Shown here piece by piece: positions 51,215 to 64,000 of a DNA stretch of 64,000 bases. How positions within the stretch are numbered: position 1 is the first letter of the stretch; each line of letters starts with the position of its first letter. Location: contig NC_091013.1 in NCBI RefSeq assembly GCF_041296385.1, forward strand, positions 32,311,001-32,375,000, in the 5' to 3' direction. The notes below the pieces were generated by a model that saw only the letters and a list, made by a program, of their open reading frames with translations, did not search any database and was not told where the DNA came from. The DNA is from Aphelocoma coerulescens (taxonomy: Eukaryota; Chordata; Aves; Passeriformes; Corvidae). The position numbers were made by a program, and so were the translations under genes.

Positions 51215-54200
51215 AACTGAAATCCTTGTACCTATCTCTGACTTGAAAAGTCTTATGCAAACTGAGAACCAGACTGTGAAAGGTCTGTGAATAAATCACT
51301 GGTTAATATTCTTGCCTGGTGCTGGAGAGCAAAATATCTCTGTCTGTGTTAAAATGCTAACCATTCTAAGCACTGTTTCAAAGCTTATATTGATTATTGC
51401 AAAACCTCATCAACCTTCTGATCATTATCTGTGTACTGGAACAGCCCCTCTACACAAAAACTAAAAATCAAAGAGCAGATCAGATTGACAGTGTTCTCAG
51501 TCATACTTCTTTCTGTCAGTATGTGTTGAGGGACTGAAGGAAAGGGGTGTGTGAATTTCTTCCCAGGCTGTACTTGGCTGTTTTTCCTTGCTGCTCTGCC
51601 TGGCTCTCCCCTCTGGCTGTGAGCAGAGGATGAACTCTTGTGCGGAAATGGGGAAAATCTCAGAGCGAGTGCAGGGCCCTCAAAAAGCAGCTTTTCCTTT
51701 ATAGAAGAAACAACTTCTAGCAAGTAATATTTTATGTATCTTTAAGGGAAAGGAAAACTACTTGCAAATGACTGATTTTATATGTCATGGAATTTCAAGT
51801 CACTAAGCAAAAAGAAATACATATAATGCATGGATAGAGGTGTCAAGGGGATCTTTTCATCTGGAATTTTGGAAAATGGTACCCATTAGTTGTGTAAAGC
51901 CTATGTTATGCTCACCTCTTCAAGCAGGGTGGCTGCATAATTAACCATGCTGCCAGGAGAGGATGCTGCATTAGATCAGGTGAGAGAAGTGAAGATAGCA
52001 CAACCAGAAAAACCATGGAGCAGAACTGATGCTTGAAACAGCCATCCACACACACAAAGGAGTAGCAGTTGCATTTCAGATTCAAGTCATAGCAGACTTC
52101 AGAACCTCTGCTGACTGGGAAGAGACAGAACATCTCTGAAAACACGCTGAAACAAGGAAGAGGGTGGCACATTTCTGAAATACTGAGTACTTGTGTGTGT
52201 ATGTGTTACACCATCTCTTTCTGTTCACAAATCTTTGTTTGTAGGCTAGGTGTTTGGGCCACTCTGAGTCTCTGAAGAGGCAGCAGAAAGAGAGGTGTTC
52301 CTGGCTGGAATCTCCAGAAGTGGTAAAACATCCCTGCTTGTTCATGAAATCCCTGAGAGCAACACAGTGGGCCTTACTGAAAATTTTAACACAGACCTGA
52401 AAGAAGTGGAGTATGGTAGCTATGCCAAAATTGGTCCTATTTTTCTATTTCATACCTTCAAAAAAAGCCAAAAAAGATTTAGTTTTAGCCAAGTCACTAA
52501 GAAAAAAAAAGAAATTAATGTATCTGTTCTTACAGTGTGTTTCAATGATAGCAGAAACACAGGAAAGCTGTCAATGAAAGCAATACATTGAGTATGAGAT
52601 GGTGTGTGTCGGTGTCGGGTGAAAGTGAGACCAGATAGCAAAATGCAGGGTATCTTTGTTCTTCTCTAGAGCAAAGACAGCATCTCCAGTCTTCTCATGA
52701 CACAGTGACTTGTGTCAATTTATTAATCTCTCCTGAAGACCAATGTGCCCAGAGCTTCTCTCTGTTTTCCCCTGATGGTTTCCAAGTGGGAGCATTATTC
52801 TCTCAAACTTTGGATGTTTGGGAGCTGAGCGGAATTGTGGGTCTTGTTTTCATTTTTACACTCCTTCACACTCTGTCTCTTTTGGTCTCCCTGTGGCCAC
52901 ATTTAGTGTGTTCCAGATTTTTCCTCTTTGCTGGTGCAGTAGAACAGGACCTGTTGCTCCATAAGCAGCCACTCCTGTATCTGCTCCAGCATCCTCTCTG
53001 GGACAGGGGAAAGTGCCAGATTTGGCAGTGAAAGGTCTGAGAAATGTTAGAGCATGACAGTTAAATAGAATTTCCTTGGAGGGGAAAAAGTTTGCTCTTG
53101 CCCACCCTCAAAGATCACTTTATATCCTGCAGCCTACACTGGAAGATAGCCTCCATTAAAATCAAGTCACCTCATTATTTTTTGCACTTGACATATTCTC
53201 TTTTTTTTTTCCCACCAAAATTTCCATTCTCTTTTATTTCACAAAACTCCTGGTCTCAGTTGTCTCTGGTGGAGAGGAATAGCACCTAGTTGCTGTGGGA
53301 AAGGATTGTTCTTCATCCTTTGTCTTTCATTTTCAGCAGATGCTCTTCTTCTCCTATATGATGGGAAATGATGGGCAGAACCCACTTTCTTTGGTGTCAT
53401 TCATTAATTTGAACACCTTTATCTTTTTCCTTCTCTGAAGTGAACAGGTTTAATTTTATTATTCATCTAGAAGCTTTTTGTGCCTCTAATTATTTTCATT
53501 GTCATTTCTAAACTCATTTCATATCTGTTTTGTCCTTCTCAAGGTGCCCAGAACTGATCATGATGTGCTCAGTTTGGGTAATCAAAAGTATTTGCAGTAT
53601 TGCTTCTCTGTTCCATTCTTTCCCCTTCCTAACTGTTCCTCTTTTTAGCACTACGAGACATCTCTGACAAAATGCCAGTGACACCCAAGCATTTTTCTTA
53701 CTCTTCACAGTTAAATTTAGAAGCCAGGAGATGTAGTTTATATTCTTTCTCTCAGAAAGCACCATCGTCTGTTTGAAAATGCTGCATTCATCTGCAATGG
53801 CATCTTGCTTTACTGGTATCTCACCCAAGTTCCTCTCTTGATTTACTTAAATTTTTTGCCTTCCACAATTTTCATTCTCCCATTTCTTTTTTCATTTTCA
53901 AACTTTCTCAGCAAAAAATCTTTTGTGCTTGACTGTCCAAGACTCTTGTATCTGCATTTTATTCCTCTCCATTCCCAGAGCCTGAGTTTATAACAAGATA
54001 ACTTGAATAATCTTCTACATTTAGTGTTGCACACATTTAAAATACTTTTAATCCAGGTCAGATCAAGGCATTACCATGGTTTAATATCAGGTCTAAAAAA
54101 GTTTGACTTGACTATTCTGTACTTATGGTAAAATCACTTAATCAACTAGGATAAATCACTAAAGTTCACTCAGAAGCAGAGGTGCCAATCATGTCATCAG

Positions 54201-54257
54201 TCAAACAGGCTGGCCATGGGACAGCAAACACTAATAACTAATGGAAAATTTGTGGGC

Positions 54258-54280
54258 TTTTTTTTTTTTTTTTTTTTTTT
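54258..54280. repeat. T23 homopolymer
   Basis: Twenty-three consecutive T on the plus strand; no retrocopy recognised to the right. Confidence 0.9.
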
Positions 54281-57200
54281 ACCATGAGCTATACTGACCT
54301 ACAAACAAGAACAGCATAGCTGGGTATTTCATTATTACATCAGCCATCAGAGAGGCATATTTGTGGGTAAGGAAAGAAGATTACAAACTTTGTTTTTAAA
54401 TAAAAAAGCTTACTCAGGAATTGATAAATCTTTTTTCATGACTGAAAAATAGTATTGGTTCAGAAAATGTAATTACGTATTTAAAAAAATCTAAAAAACC
54501 TCCCCACAACCCCCAGTTTCTTCTTTCTCAATTGCCATTTTCTGACTTGGGGACTGTTTCCAGGGCGACATAACAAACACTGAAGGAGGTACATGAGAGA
54601 ATTCCCTCTTCTATTTTAGGTGAGAGTTATGTCCCTCCGTTATTACTAAGGAAATGAGGAGTATTTTGCATTGAAAGTACTTATCATTCATCTCTGCCTG
54701 AAGTATGCAGAGCCTGTGCAGTCTGTTTTGTACCTGGTGTTTGCCAAGAGATGGAGCTGCAGAGTAAGGCACCTACCAAGACTGACCCTGTAAATCAGGA
54801 GAGATATAATAAAACCCTTGGCAGCAAAAACCTGTAGCCTCTCATACTGATGCCTGTTACTCTTCCCCAAGTGACGACGAGGCTTGTGTTGGGCTCTTAG
54901 CCAACTCTGTTCAATCTATTTCAATTTATTTCATTAAGCTGTGGCTCAGAAAAGCCAAGAAAAAAGCTGTATTAATCTTGCTGGCTATCCTGGCCCCTGC
55001 TCAGATAATGTTGTAGAAAATGCTCAGCAGCCCCACAGTTGAGCAGTTACAGGATGAAAACAGCTGCTCTTTTGGACTTGCCTTAAAGCCTCTGTTCCCT
55101 GCAAACACTCCGGTGAAATGTTGGTTGTGCTGTATTGTTGTTACTCAGCCGGTAATTTCCTGGGGCTGCCTTCACCATTTAGGCATTATGCAAAACATCG
55201 TTTCAGTTTCTAGGCACCTGTAGTGCGAGACAGAAGACAGCAAAAGGATTCCCAAAGTGCCAGAGACCTGAGTTTGTCAATTTATTAAGTGTCCCTCCCC
55301 ATATGGATTTACAGGCTTAGCTCTGGAAGCTGTAAACCTGTGTTAGTACCGAGCAAAGCCAAGTATTTTTGGAGCAGAGCTCGGGTTCAGCTCTGGGTTA
55401 ATGCAGTGATCTGGCATGACTGAGCCAGCTGCCATCCACAGCATGCTCCTGTCCTCCTGTCCCAGCACTCTGGCAGGTAGAACAAGTCCATGTTTGTCTG
55501 TACCTGCCCATAATATCGCAGGATTGCCCGGAGCTACTTCGGGATTAGGTACAGCATGGGGAGCCTGCTGAACTAATTGGGCTCCCACTCCTCTCTAAGC
55601 CCCAGGGGATTCTCAGAGTAGACATTCCTGCAAACCAAGTCACTCCAGTTTCTGGATCTCCCCAACATCTGCCACATCAGTTCTCATGCAAAAAAAAAGA
55701 GCTGTTAAAGGGCAAGGACTGACTTACCCAAGTACCCTCTTAGCGCCTGTGAGCAGTCAGTGCATTTCTTTGTTTTCAAATCTGTATTCTGCTTCATTTG
55801 CTTAATTCCAAATCCTTGTGCCTACTGATTCTTTTGGTGAGAACCAGCAGATTAATATGGGATAAATTCTGCTTCAGTTGTGCTCCCAGGTGAGAGAGGA
55901 AGTGAGAGAGGGACGTGAGAGAAGAGAGGTGAGTCTGCCTCTGCCTTTGGATTGCAGTGCAAACCTTGGGGCTGTGCTAACCAGTTTTGAGCCTTTCTTC
56001 TAAAGAAGATTTCAAAGATTTCGTCCTTTGTGTTATGTCAGTAAGACAGAGACTCAAAACTAAATAGATTAGAAGAAAAGACACTTGTGTATTGCTAAAC
56101 AGGATTGAGAACAGTCTTTTTTCCTCCCTGTTTCTTTCATGGGAAAAGGCTGACCTGGGTTATAAGCATAACTCAGCAGGAGAATCGTGGCTGGGAATAG
56201 TGATCAGACTAAGGGGTTCAAATACTTTTGGGGATAAGGATTCGGAAGCCTGTGTCTAGTTGGTATTTCCCTTTGGGTGTTCAATACAACTCTTTGCTTG
56301 CTAATTTCAGTTCTTTTCCCAAATTTTGGGCTAAGATTGGCCCCAGCTGTCAGATATACGGAAAATTTAGCATGGCAGCCCCAAGGTGGCTTTGGAGTTT
56401 TAAACTGCACAGAGTTGGTGAAATATTTTGTAATCTGATTTCCCAGGGAAAAGTTTGTTAGTCAATCAGTCTGTTGTTTTATAGTAGGGCAGGGAAGAAA
56501 ATCCAAAAATAGTACAGGAGACAAGTGGGCTATTATCCATACTTTTAGGTGACGGGTGTCTGGTCAAAATACATGTGTGTTTTGGCCATATGTAAATTCA
56601 AAATATAACACATGTTGTGCCTTACCCTAGTGTCAAAATAGAGAAGATTTTGAGTTGTGGGAAAAAAAATATACCTGACTTCAGATGATAATATCTCTGA
56701 GCCCAGCAAATCCCTGTGGAACCCACAGTGGACTGGTGGAATTGCTACCTTGGGCACTGGGCATGGTTCAGGTAAAATATGTATGTTCCTCACCTCTGAA
56801 CACTTACCACATCACTAGTTAGGAATTGTGGCTGTAGGTAAGCCGTGGTAACTCACTGAACCTCTATGCCTCAGTCTCTGTATTGGTAAGTAGAAACATC
56901 AGTAATGGATAGATGTAGTATGTTCTGTCATAGCTTACAGATATTCTGCTTTACACAGGTAATCAATGTTTTCCTACTGTCTCCCACTGTCTCTGGTTTA
57001 GAGATATGGTTACTGACAGAGCAGTGGGAAAGCAACTCCACATGGAGCTCAACAAATTCACCAGGAAGCTCTTAAGAGGTTTCACTTGTTGTTGGAGAGA
57101 TGCCAGTATATTCATGTACGTATACCAGCTGGTTACAATACAGCTTGTTGGGAGATTTTGCTCTGTGAAAGACCTGAGGCAATTTGGTCCTGTCTCCTGT

Positions 57201-60200
57201 GCATATTTATCTCAGTTTTCAGGGATTAGTTTCATGCACTGGAGAGCAGACAAACCACATGCATGGAACCGAGCTGTATTTTAAAAAAGCAATTGAGAGC
57301 AACATTTTTGCGCTGCACAGGTAGTTGATATTTTAAATGATGTAATTTCATGCACATGTTTTGTTTATTAAAGTTAAAGCATCTCTTTTAAAGTGCTATA
57401 ATTAAATAACCACCTCTTGTTGAGGCTGCTCTATTTTCTACATTGTAAAACCACTTCCCCCCAGCACAAAATTTATGCCAGCACTCAGTTGCCCCCTGAG
57501 GCCATGAGGACATTGCTCTGGTCCACCTTAGCCAGGAACTGGTTGTGTCTGGTGCTCGAAACATGCCAACTCTCAACAGAGGAAGTAGGCTTTGGTGGTT
57601 ACTTCTGGAGTTAATTCTTGAGACCAGACAAAGCCTTTAAACACTATTTAAACAACAGCTTTTTTCAGTCTCTAGCTGAAGTTCGATGCTAAGCGGATAT
57701 CAGATACTTGAAGAGTGTGTCAGGTAAAGCAGACATCTCTTGGACATTCCAATTTTGCTCCTCTGGTAAGCCGTGGTGTAGTGTGACTCAGACTTTAGGA
57801 CTTCTAAAAATCATGGGATACTGGGACTATTTAAGCCTCTGCTCCTTTCTGTGCTTGCCTGTTTGTAGAACAATGATTCAGTGTCAGTTATAATGGGATC
57901 ATAATGGGATGACTATATACCACATTATTTAAAAACTAATTTATATATCTATTGTTGGCTGATGCCATACATAAGATTGAAGAGTGGGAAAAGAAAAACA
58001 TCACATTTGGGCTTTTTAGATGAAAATACTAATGGAGGAGCTTGGAGTGACTGGACAACAGATGGCATTGGTCCATGTGCTTCCCTTTTGCTAGATAGGG
58101 GCTTGGTTTGGCTTTTTGGGCATTCCTTTGGGACTACATGAATAACATTTTCTAGGGTGTTGTGTGTAAGAGTAGTTTGGCCTTTGAGAGGCTTGGGATG
58201 AACGTAACAGGTGAGCAGCTTCAAAGACCAGCGGGGATTGCTTTTCTCTCAGACCTTTTTCTCTGACTTTTCTTAACCCACTGCTATCAGGTTCAAGATT
58301 TATCATACTATATGGGTCCCACAGAATTCTCTTTATTCATGAGGGTGGGTAGGCTGTGCAACATATCTCCCAATGTTACCAATGCCAGGTAGTGGAAAAG
58401 AGAGGTAAAGCCCTTTCAGTTTTGGAGCTGTCAGTCCTGGTGCTTTTCACAAGCAGCACATTCAACCTTTCTTCTTTGCTGGCGGCTCAAGCTATTCCCT
58501 CTGAGCCTCCTGTCCTGTATTGATATGGCAACAGGCTGACAGATTTTACATCAAGAGCAGTGCTGCAGCACTTCGTCCTAACAATTTATGGTGGTCGATT
58601 CAGGATATCTGGAGAACTTTCTGTGCTCCTTCTCTTACCTCTCTGGACCTTCAAATTCAAACCTGTTTTTCTTCCCACAGAGACATCAGATTATTTCCTT
58701 TCCTGTTGCATTCCCTTCTGGAGCACTCTCTCCATTGGAACATACAGTTCTGTGGAGAGGTATAGGCGATGCCTGGCTATTTTTGATGTATACTTTAGCA
58801 ATGCCAAGTGCTTGCAATTCCTGGACTGTTAGACTGATTGAAAGCCTAGTTCCAGAGGAAATCTGCTTAGTTTCCCACCAGCTCACAGGCTCAGACTTCT
58901 GGCCAGTGGTCCAGAGGCAGCCCTACCTTTCTGACAGCTTTTGATTTGTATACTCTTATAAGGTCAAAAAATGAGTCTGAGGCTCCCTGGCAGGAACCGG
59001 ACTAGAGGTCACTGCAGGATGTGCCTGTTAACTGGGCATCTGAACTACCTCTGTGGTTCATAAGGGTCAAGGCCTGTGTTTGAGCACTGCTCTGTGGTTC
59101 CCCACACTGCTTGGCTGGGTTACCCTGGATGCTGGCATGGTTTTTTTTAGTACTGATTACCAGCTGCAGATACTGGGCACCATGAGGAGAGCTGCATATG
59201 CCAAGCACCTTTCCTGCCAAGCACTCTGAACATGGTGACCCTAATTTTGGGAGTAGAGGAGTTTGCTACACACAAGGGAGAGCTGAGTTCTGTCTGCCTT
59301 TTGTCCTCAGTGTCAGGGCACAGCCCATTTTACTAGTCCGGACAAAACAGTAGGTGAGTGCCGAGAGATTAATTGTGCCCTGGCTACTCCAGGGCAGGAT
59401 GCTCCCACAGCAGTATGAAGGGCTGTATAAAGCAATCCTGTTCAGATGGCTTGAGGGTGGCTGCCTGTAGGACAGGCTGGAGCCAGCCCATGGCACAGCT
59501 GGGCATCATGTGCTGCCCTCTGCCTCTGTGACTGTTGTTGCTGCTGCTATTACTTCTCATTGATATTGTGATGAGGTGTGACTTTCTGGGCTTCCTACCT
59601 TCAAAACGATTTGAAGGCACTTCTCTAGCCTGCCACAGCAACACTTTAATGTCAGGAAATTGCAGGTGCAAGATTCATGCCTTGAGATGGGGCATAAAAG
59701 CGTGCAGGAGTACATGGAGGTAAAGAACGGGCTGGGGTCATGCTGGACGGTGGTGATGGGTAGACAAATGCAAAGCTGGTATCATCACTTCCACACTGCT
59801 CCTGGAGCCTGCTGTCACTCAAAGCTGAGAGCAGAAAACCACTTATCCAGTGTAGAAGATCATCAAAGGCCAGGGCTTAACAAGGAGCCTTTTGTTATTT
59901 GAGAGCAGACATACCCTAATAGTTTGAACTAGTAATTATGAAGCCCCAGCTGTGCAACTTCTTGTGGGCTGCCACCCTGGGGTGCATCACTGTGCTGTCT
60001 GTCCCCATGACTTGTCCCAAGCATGCTGGAGACTTCCTCAAAGAGTGACATGCCTTTCAGTGGCTCCTCAGGAGTGATGGGGCTGTGACTATCAGTAAAC
60101 AGGGACACAAGCAAGCAGGTATTTCCCAGTTTCCCCACCTAGACTAATGGGTGTCATGTATCTGAGTATTTTCTCTTCCTGCGGGATGTCAAAAATGGGA

Positions 60201-63200
60201 GGCTGCACCCCAGCAGCATTTGTGAAAGCTCACAGTGAGTCCTTCTAATTCACTGTGCAAGAAACATGAAAATTCCTTTCCCCCAAAAGATAATAATTGT
60301 TTTAAAATAATTTGACAATATAAAGAAATAATTTGTTTTATTTTAAGTGATGAGGAAACAAAGTTTGGGAATATAACAGAGTCATCTGGGTTCAGTGAAC
60401 CAAAACTTCAGAGATGTTATTTTAGGATTAGTTTTACAGTCCTGGTGGAATTTCTCCTTTTAATTAAAACCAAAGAATTTTCAGAACATGTTATGTGCAT
60501 CTTGAATAAGAACTATTCTGGGAGCTTGAAAAACTAAATCTGAAGTAGTTCTCCTTAAGCTTAAATAACTGATCCATTCAAAAGAGGGATAAACCTTTCC
60601 ACTGTGAATCTTAAGTGCAATATCCTTGCTAATCTTCTTTTAATTGATGGCAAAGACAGTTCTTGTGTTCTACACATCAGCACTTTCCAGTTGGTGCCAT
60701 GCTGAATGACTAGGCCTAAAGGTGGAAAAGGAATTCAGGCCTGAAAATGCTGCACTGCTTCCTAGGATATTATCACTTTGATATTATTATAATTTAGAAT
60801 AACAAAACTTCTTCCTTGCCGTTGTGATCCCACATATATCCCGTGTTTTGTACCTGTGCTAACACATCATCTGAACATAGAAGGAGATAGCAACATATAC
60901 TTTTATGAGTCACACTCTTGATGTTTTTACTTGAGCCAGACCCATGAACTCTTTCATGGTTAGCTTCATTTCCACATTTGAAGAACTGGAGCTCATGGGA
61001 GCCAATTATGAATAAAACTGCTGAATGTCCTACTATTCTTTTTTTGCTTTAGTGATATGCTTGTAGTTCTGGATTGTCTAAGAAGGGATAAAAATACGTT
61101 TTTAAAACATGTTGAATAGGTTAGCTAAGATGTTTTAATATTTAGACCAGGCAGGAATACCTGAACCTAGCATCAGTAATTGGTTGGCTTGTAGTCTGGT
61201 GTTAAAAATACTTCTCCAAGGAAAGACTAGGCTCTAAGTATTGTAATACTGATATATTTTTCAAAGATATTAAAATATTTTTTTTTTGGTTTTTAAAGAG
61301 AAAATAACTTATTTTGTGATTCATAAAAGTAATGTTTCTTGAAAGACAGTAAAACCATCCACACTGTCATTAAAAGACACATATTAATGGCACTAGTTGC
61401 AAAACTGATAAGAAGTCATGGAGCTTGCAGGGAGTTATATATCCAAACAGGAACTGACATATCAAGGTAACTCCTGTTATGGAACTCCAGGGTAAAAAAT
61501 GGAATGACAGGTGACATATTTTTGTTATATGTTACTCAAAGATGAACTTTATTTTTATACTGTCAGTGCATGGTTAACAGTTTTTAAAAAGGGTTTATTG
61601 CAGAATCAGCTGTAGTCAAAGAAACAGGAATTGCTTTACTGAAGGTGAAGTACTTGACTCAACTACCAAGAAACATGATATAATGAATAGACTGAATTTT
61701 CCATCTCTGTCACATTAAAAGTGCACGTGAAATGTAATCTTCCTGCACTTTTATTTTTTTTGGGTTTTTTTTAGAAGTAATCACTGACAACTAACAAGAG
61801 ACAAGCTTTTATCATGTATATTTCTAGTTATTGTGAGTTTGTATTTTATTAATTGAGTGTGAAAACAATAACAATATTCTTAAAGAATATCTGCCTGCTG
61901 TTTCTCACTCCTGTCCCAGCTGTGGTAAGGAAATGTATTAATTACATCCAGGTATGACACCTCCAGAGCTGGAAAGCCATGAGAATACCCAGACATAGCT
62001 GTGCTTGGACACCTGAGTGGGAGAGGAGGAAGAGAGAGGATAACACCCCATGTTGTTTCATTACATACAGATAGCCACAACTCACACTTATGCATATGCT
62101 CTTGCCTTTAGCTTGGTAGTCTTTTCCCCCGTGCAGCTCCGTGCCACTCTGCATCACATATTATGAAACTGTTGAAAAGCGTATAGGCTGTTACAACAGG
62201 AATGTTCCGCCACCTAAGTACCATCTGCTCACGAGCGCTGGAAGTTGAACCCACCAGTTGAACTGCTTGGAGGCAGCTGAAGCACAACGCAGAAACATGA
62301 TCAGAGAGGACTGCTTGATGCTTTTGCTTCTTTCTGGTTCTTTGGTGAAACCATGCCATCCCCCTGGCCTAAGGAAAGCAGGAGTCTGTCTGTTCTTGGT
62401 TGTTTTAGTAAAAAATGTTTGGTCTTCTTAGAAGCTGCTATAGTTTAAGGGGAAAAAAGGCATCTTGGAGACAACAGCAGAAGAACTTCACTTTGAAGAA
62501 GAGAAGAAAGCTGGCCCAGTCAGACCATTCCCTTATGAAAGGAGGCTGCACAAGAGAGGAGAGATAGAAAAGGAACTTGTTAGTGCAAAAGCCAGGCTTG
62601 GCTCCATGCCTTACCTTTACCTACCTTGTTTCACTTTTTCCAGTCTTTTAGGCAGGGTTAACATTCCTAGAAGCAGTCGTTGCAGTAGGAGTAAGTCACT
62701 GTAAATCATCTCATTTTCTAACCTCTCCTTGTGGGAAGCCTGTATTTCAAAAGACTGCATTGCCAAGTGCAGTACACCGAGAGGCAATGCTGAGGTAGAT
62801 CGCAGAAGCACCATGCCTATGCTCTGTCTGTGATAGGTGGGTTTGCTGGGAAGCTTTTCTTTTGCTACCTTCAAGGCTGTTTTGCATTATTTATTGTGGT
62901 GATCTGGGAGAATGCAATCCCTTGGGAACAATGAAGGTGTCACAGCAGGACTCGTGTTTAAGCTACTATTAAGGACAATACTCTAGGGACAAGGTATTCT
63001 TAGTGCCATGAGCTATGGATAAGGAGACTTTGGGTCAATACAGATATTGCTCATGAATTTAAAACAAGCTTTGAGCCTCACTTCAACCAGGCAACTCAGT
63101 CTCCTGAATGCATGTTAACAGTAGGGTAGCTCTGAGATTTTGAGTAGAGAGCAAGCCTGTTACAACCCCAGCACATTTACTTCTAGTCCTAGTTTCTGGA

Positions 63201-64000
63201 CTTCAAACATACTGAAGCAATACTGAAAGTTAGATGTAGTTGGGATTCTGCAGATAGCACAGCTGCCTCATATAAATCCTTAGAGGTTTCTTGTTTCACA
63301 ACATAGCCTGGAAAGGCAGGCCAGGGTGTCCTCTGCAGGAGCTGCTAATTAAGACAAAAGAGTGCAGAGACATTTAGTCCCTGTTTCACACTGTGTTTCA
63401 GAGGTACAGCATTTTACCCTTCAACTTCTGGGTTTTCTGCTTGTCCCTGAACAGAGAAGGCTGTTTATTGCTTTTGTGTCTCTCTGGTCCTTTGCTGAAT
63501 TTACTTGTGCATTAAGAAGGAGTAAAGGCCTTCCATTTCTTACTGTCTGGTCACCAGCTTACAGTTCTCAGTCTTTTTAAAGCTGCTAGAGTCAAAGGAA
63601 ACAGCAGAACATCTCTTGTTTCTGTATAAGAGAGTTGACCCTGTCTAGTTTGGTGGGAAAAGCTTGAAAACACGAAGAAGGTAGAAACTCTACTGGCACA
63701 AAGAGAAGAAAGACTCCTCAGCCTATTTTTTGAACCTCACTCTTTTGGTGTTAACTTCAAGATTTTGACTGCTTTGCAGAAGTGCTGTTGCCAATATGCT
63801 AAATTTGAATGCACACCCAAACACATGCATACATGTGCAGATCTTTAGGGCTCAGTTACTCAGCCTCCTTCTTGGTGCAAGTTTGTTTAGCAATCATTCT
63901 GCTTGCTTTAAACTCCAGCTTTTGCCTTGCAGATGCATTTTGATTGCCTCACAGCAGACAAGGTAGTCGTGCCTGTGCAAAAACATGTATTTCCTGGTGC

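Larger units (their letters stand above)
43718..64000. other. Intergenic stretch to the right edge, no recognised gene
   Basis: About 20 kb with no exon I can support on either strand. By mammalian gene order the next gene beyond UBE3A's 5' end would be ATP10A, but I found no P4-ATPase motif here. It contains homopolymer runs (G13, C22, A17, T22, T23), a (TG)8 run at 44196-44211 and the second copy of the unclassified repeat. Some longer frames, such as minus 48088-47666 (140 codons), have no domain or splice support. Confidence 0.65.

Noticed and set aside
58588..58944. 118-codon plus-strand frame
   Set aside because: Three overlapping frames of similar length over the same bases, no domain and no exon signals.
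34331..64000. Search for SNRPN, ATP10A or CNGA3 exons next to UBE3A
   Set aside because: No recognisable motif of these candidate neighbours was seen on either strand; the region is left as intergenic.

Overview
The window is avian nuclear DNA. Every well-dated repeat is bird-typical: CR1 LINE fragments on both strands and two solo LTRs of an ERVL-like avian family. The only protein gene I can name is UBE3A (E6-AP, a HECT E3 ubiquitin ligase), read on the minus strand. There are no prokaryotic features, CRISPR arrays or recognisable tRNA genes, and I could not name the species.

Layout. At 1-2575 lies the intron downstream of the UBE3A AZUL exon. At 2576-2886 is that exon, with clean splice sites. 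At 2887-15386 is a 12.5 kb intron holding three things of note: a deleted CR1 (about 5.25-6.09 kb), a CR1 3' end (about 7.59-8.40 kb) and the remnant of an alternative start exon (14871-14962). At 15387-15469 is the start exon, encoding M-A-T-A-C-K-R across its junction and carrying an overlapping uORF. At 16113-16259 is a candidate 5'UTR exon. From 16.3 to 33.1 kb is a long AT-rich first intron with CR1 pieces and one solo LTR. At about 33.1-34.1 kb is a strong CpG island, the likely UBE3A promoter and first exon. A degenerate CA/TG-rich tract follows directly. From 34.3 to 64 kb I find no supported protein gene. That stretch holds a CR1 ORF2 fragment, a second solo LTR with a perfect 5-bp target duplication, a diverged repeat pair I cannot classify, an inverted repeat and several homopolymer runs.

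How it fits together. Transcription would start in the CpG island and run leftward. It may splice through the 147-bp candidate exon into the 83-bp start exon, then into the AZUL exon in perfect frame (20 nt + 311 nt), and leave the window in phase 1 toward the large central exon and HECT exons. The most interesting observation is how simple the N-terminus looks here. The methionine that begins the short mammalian isoform is absent, because that position is the splice acceptor itself. The exon for the longer mammalian N-terminus survives only as a frameshifted, donor-less relic. The main start codon is overlapped by a small uORF. No new multi-gene system was found.
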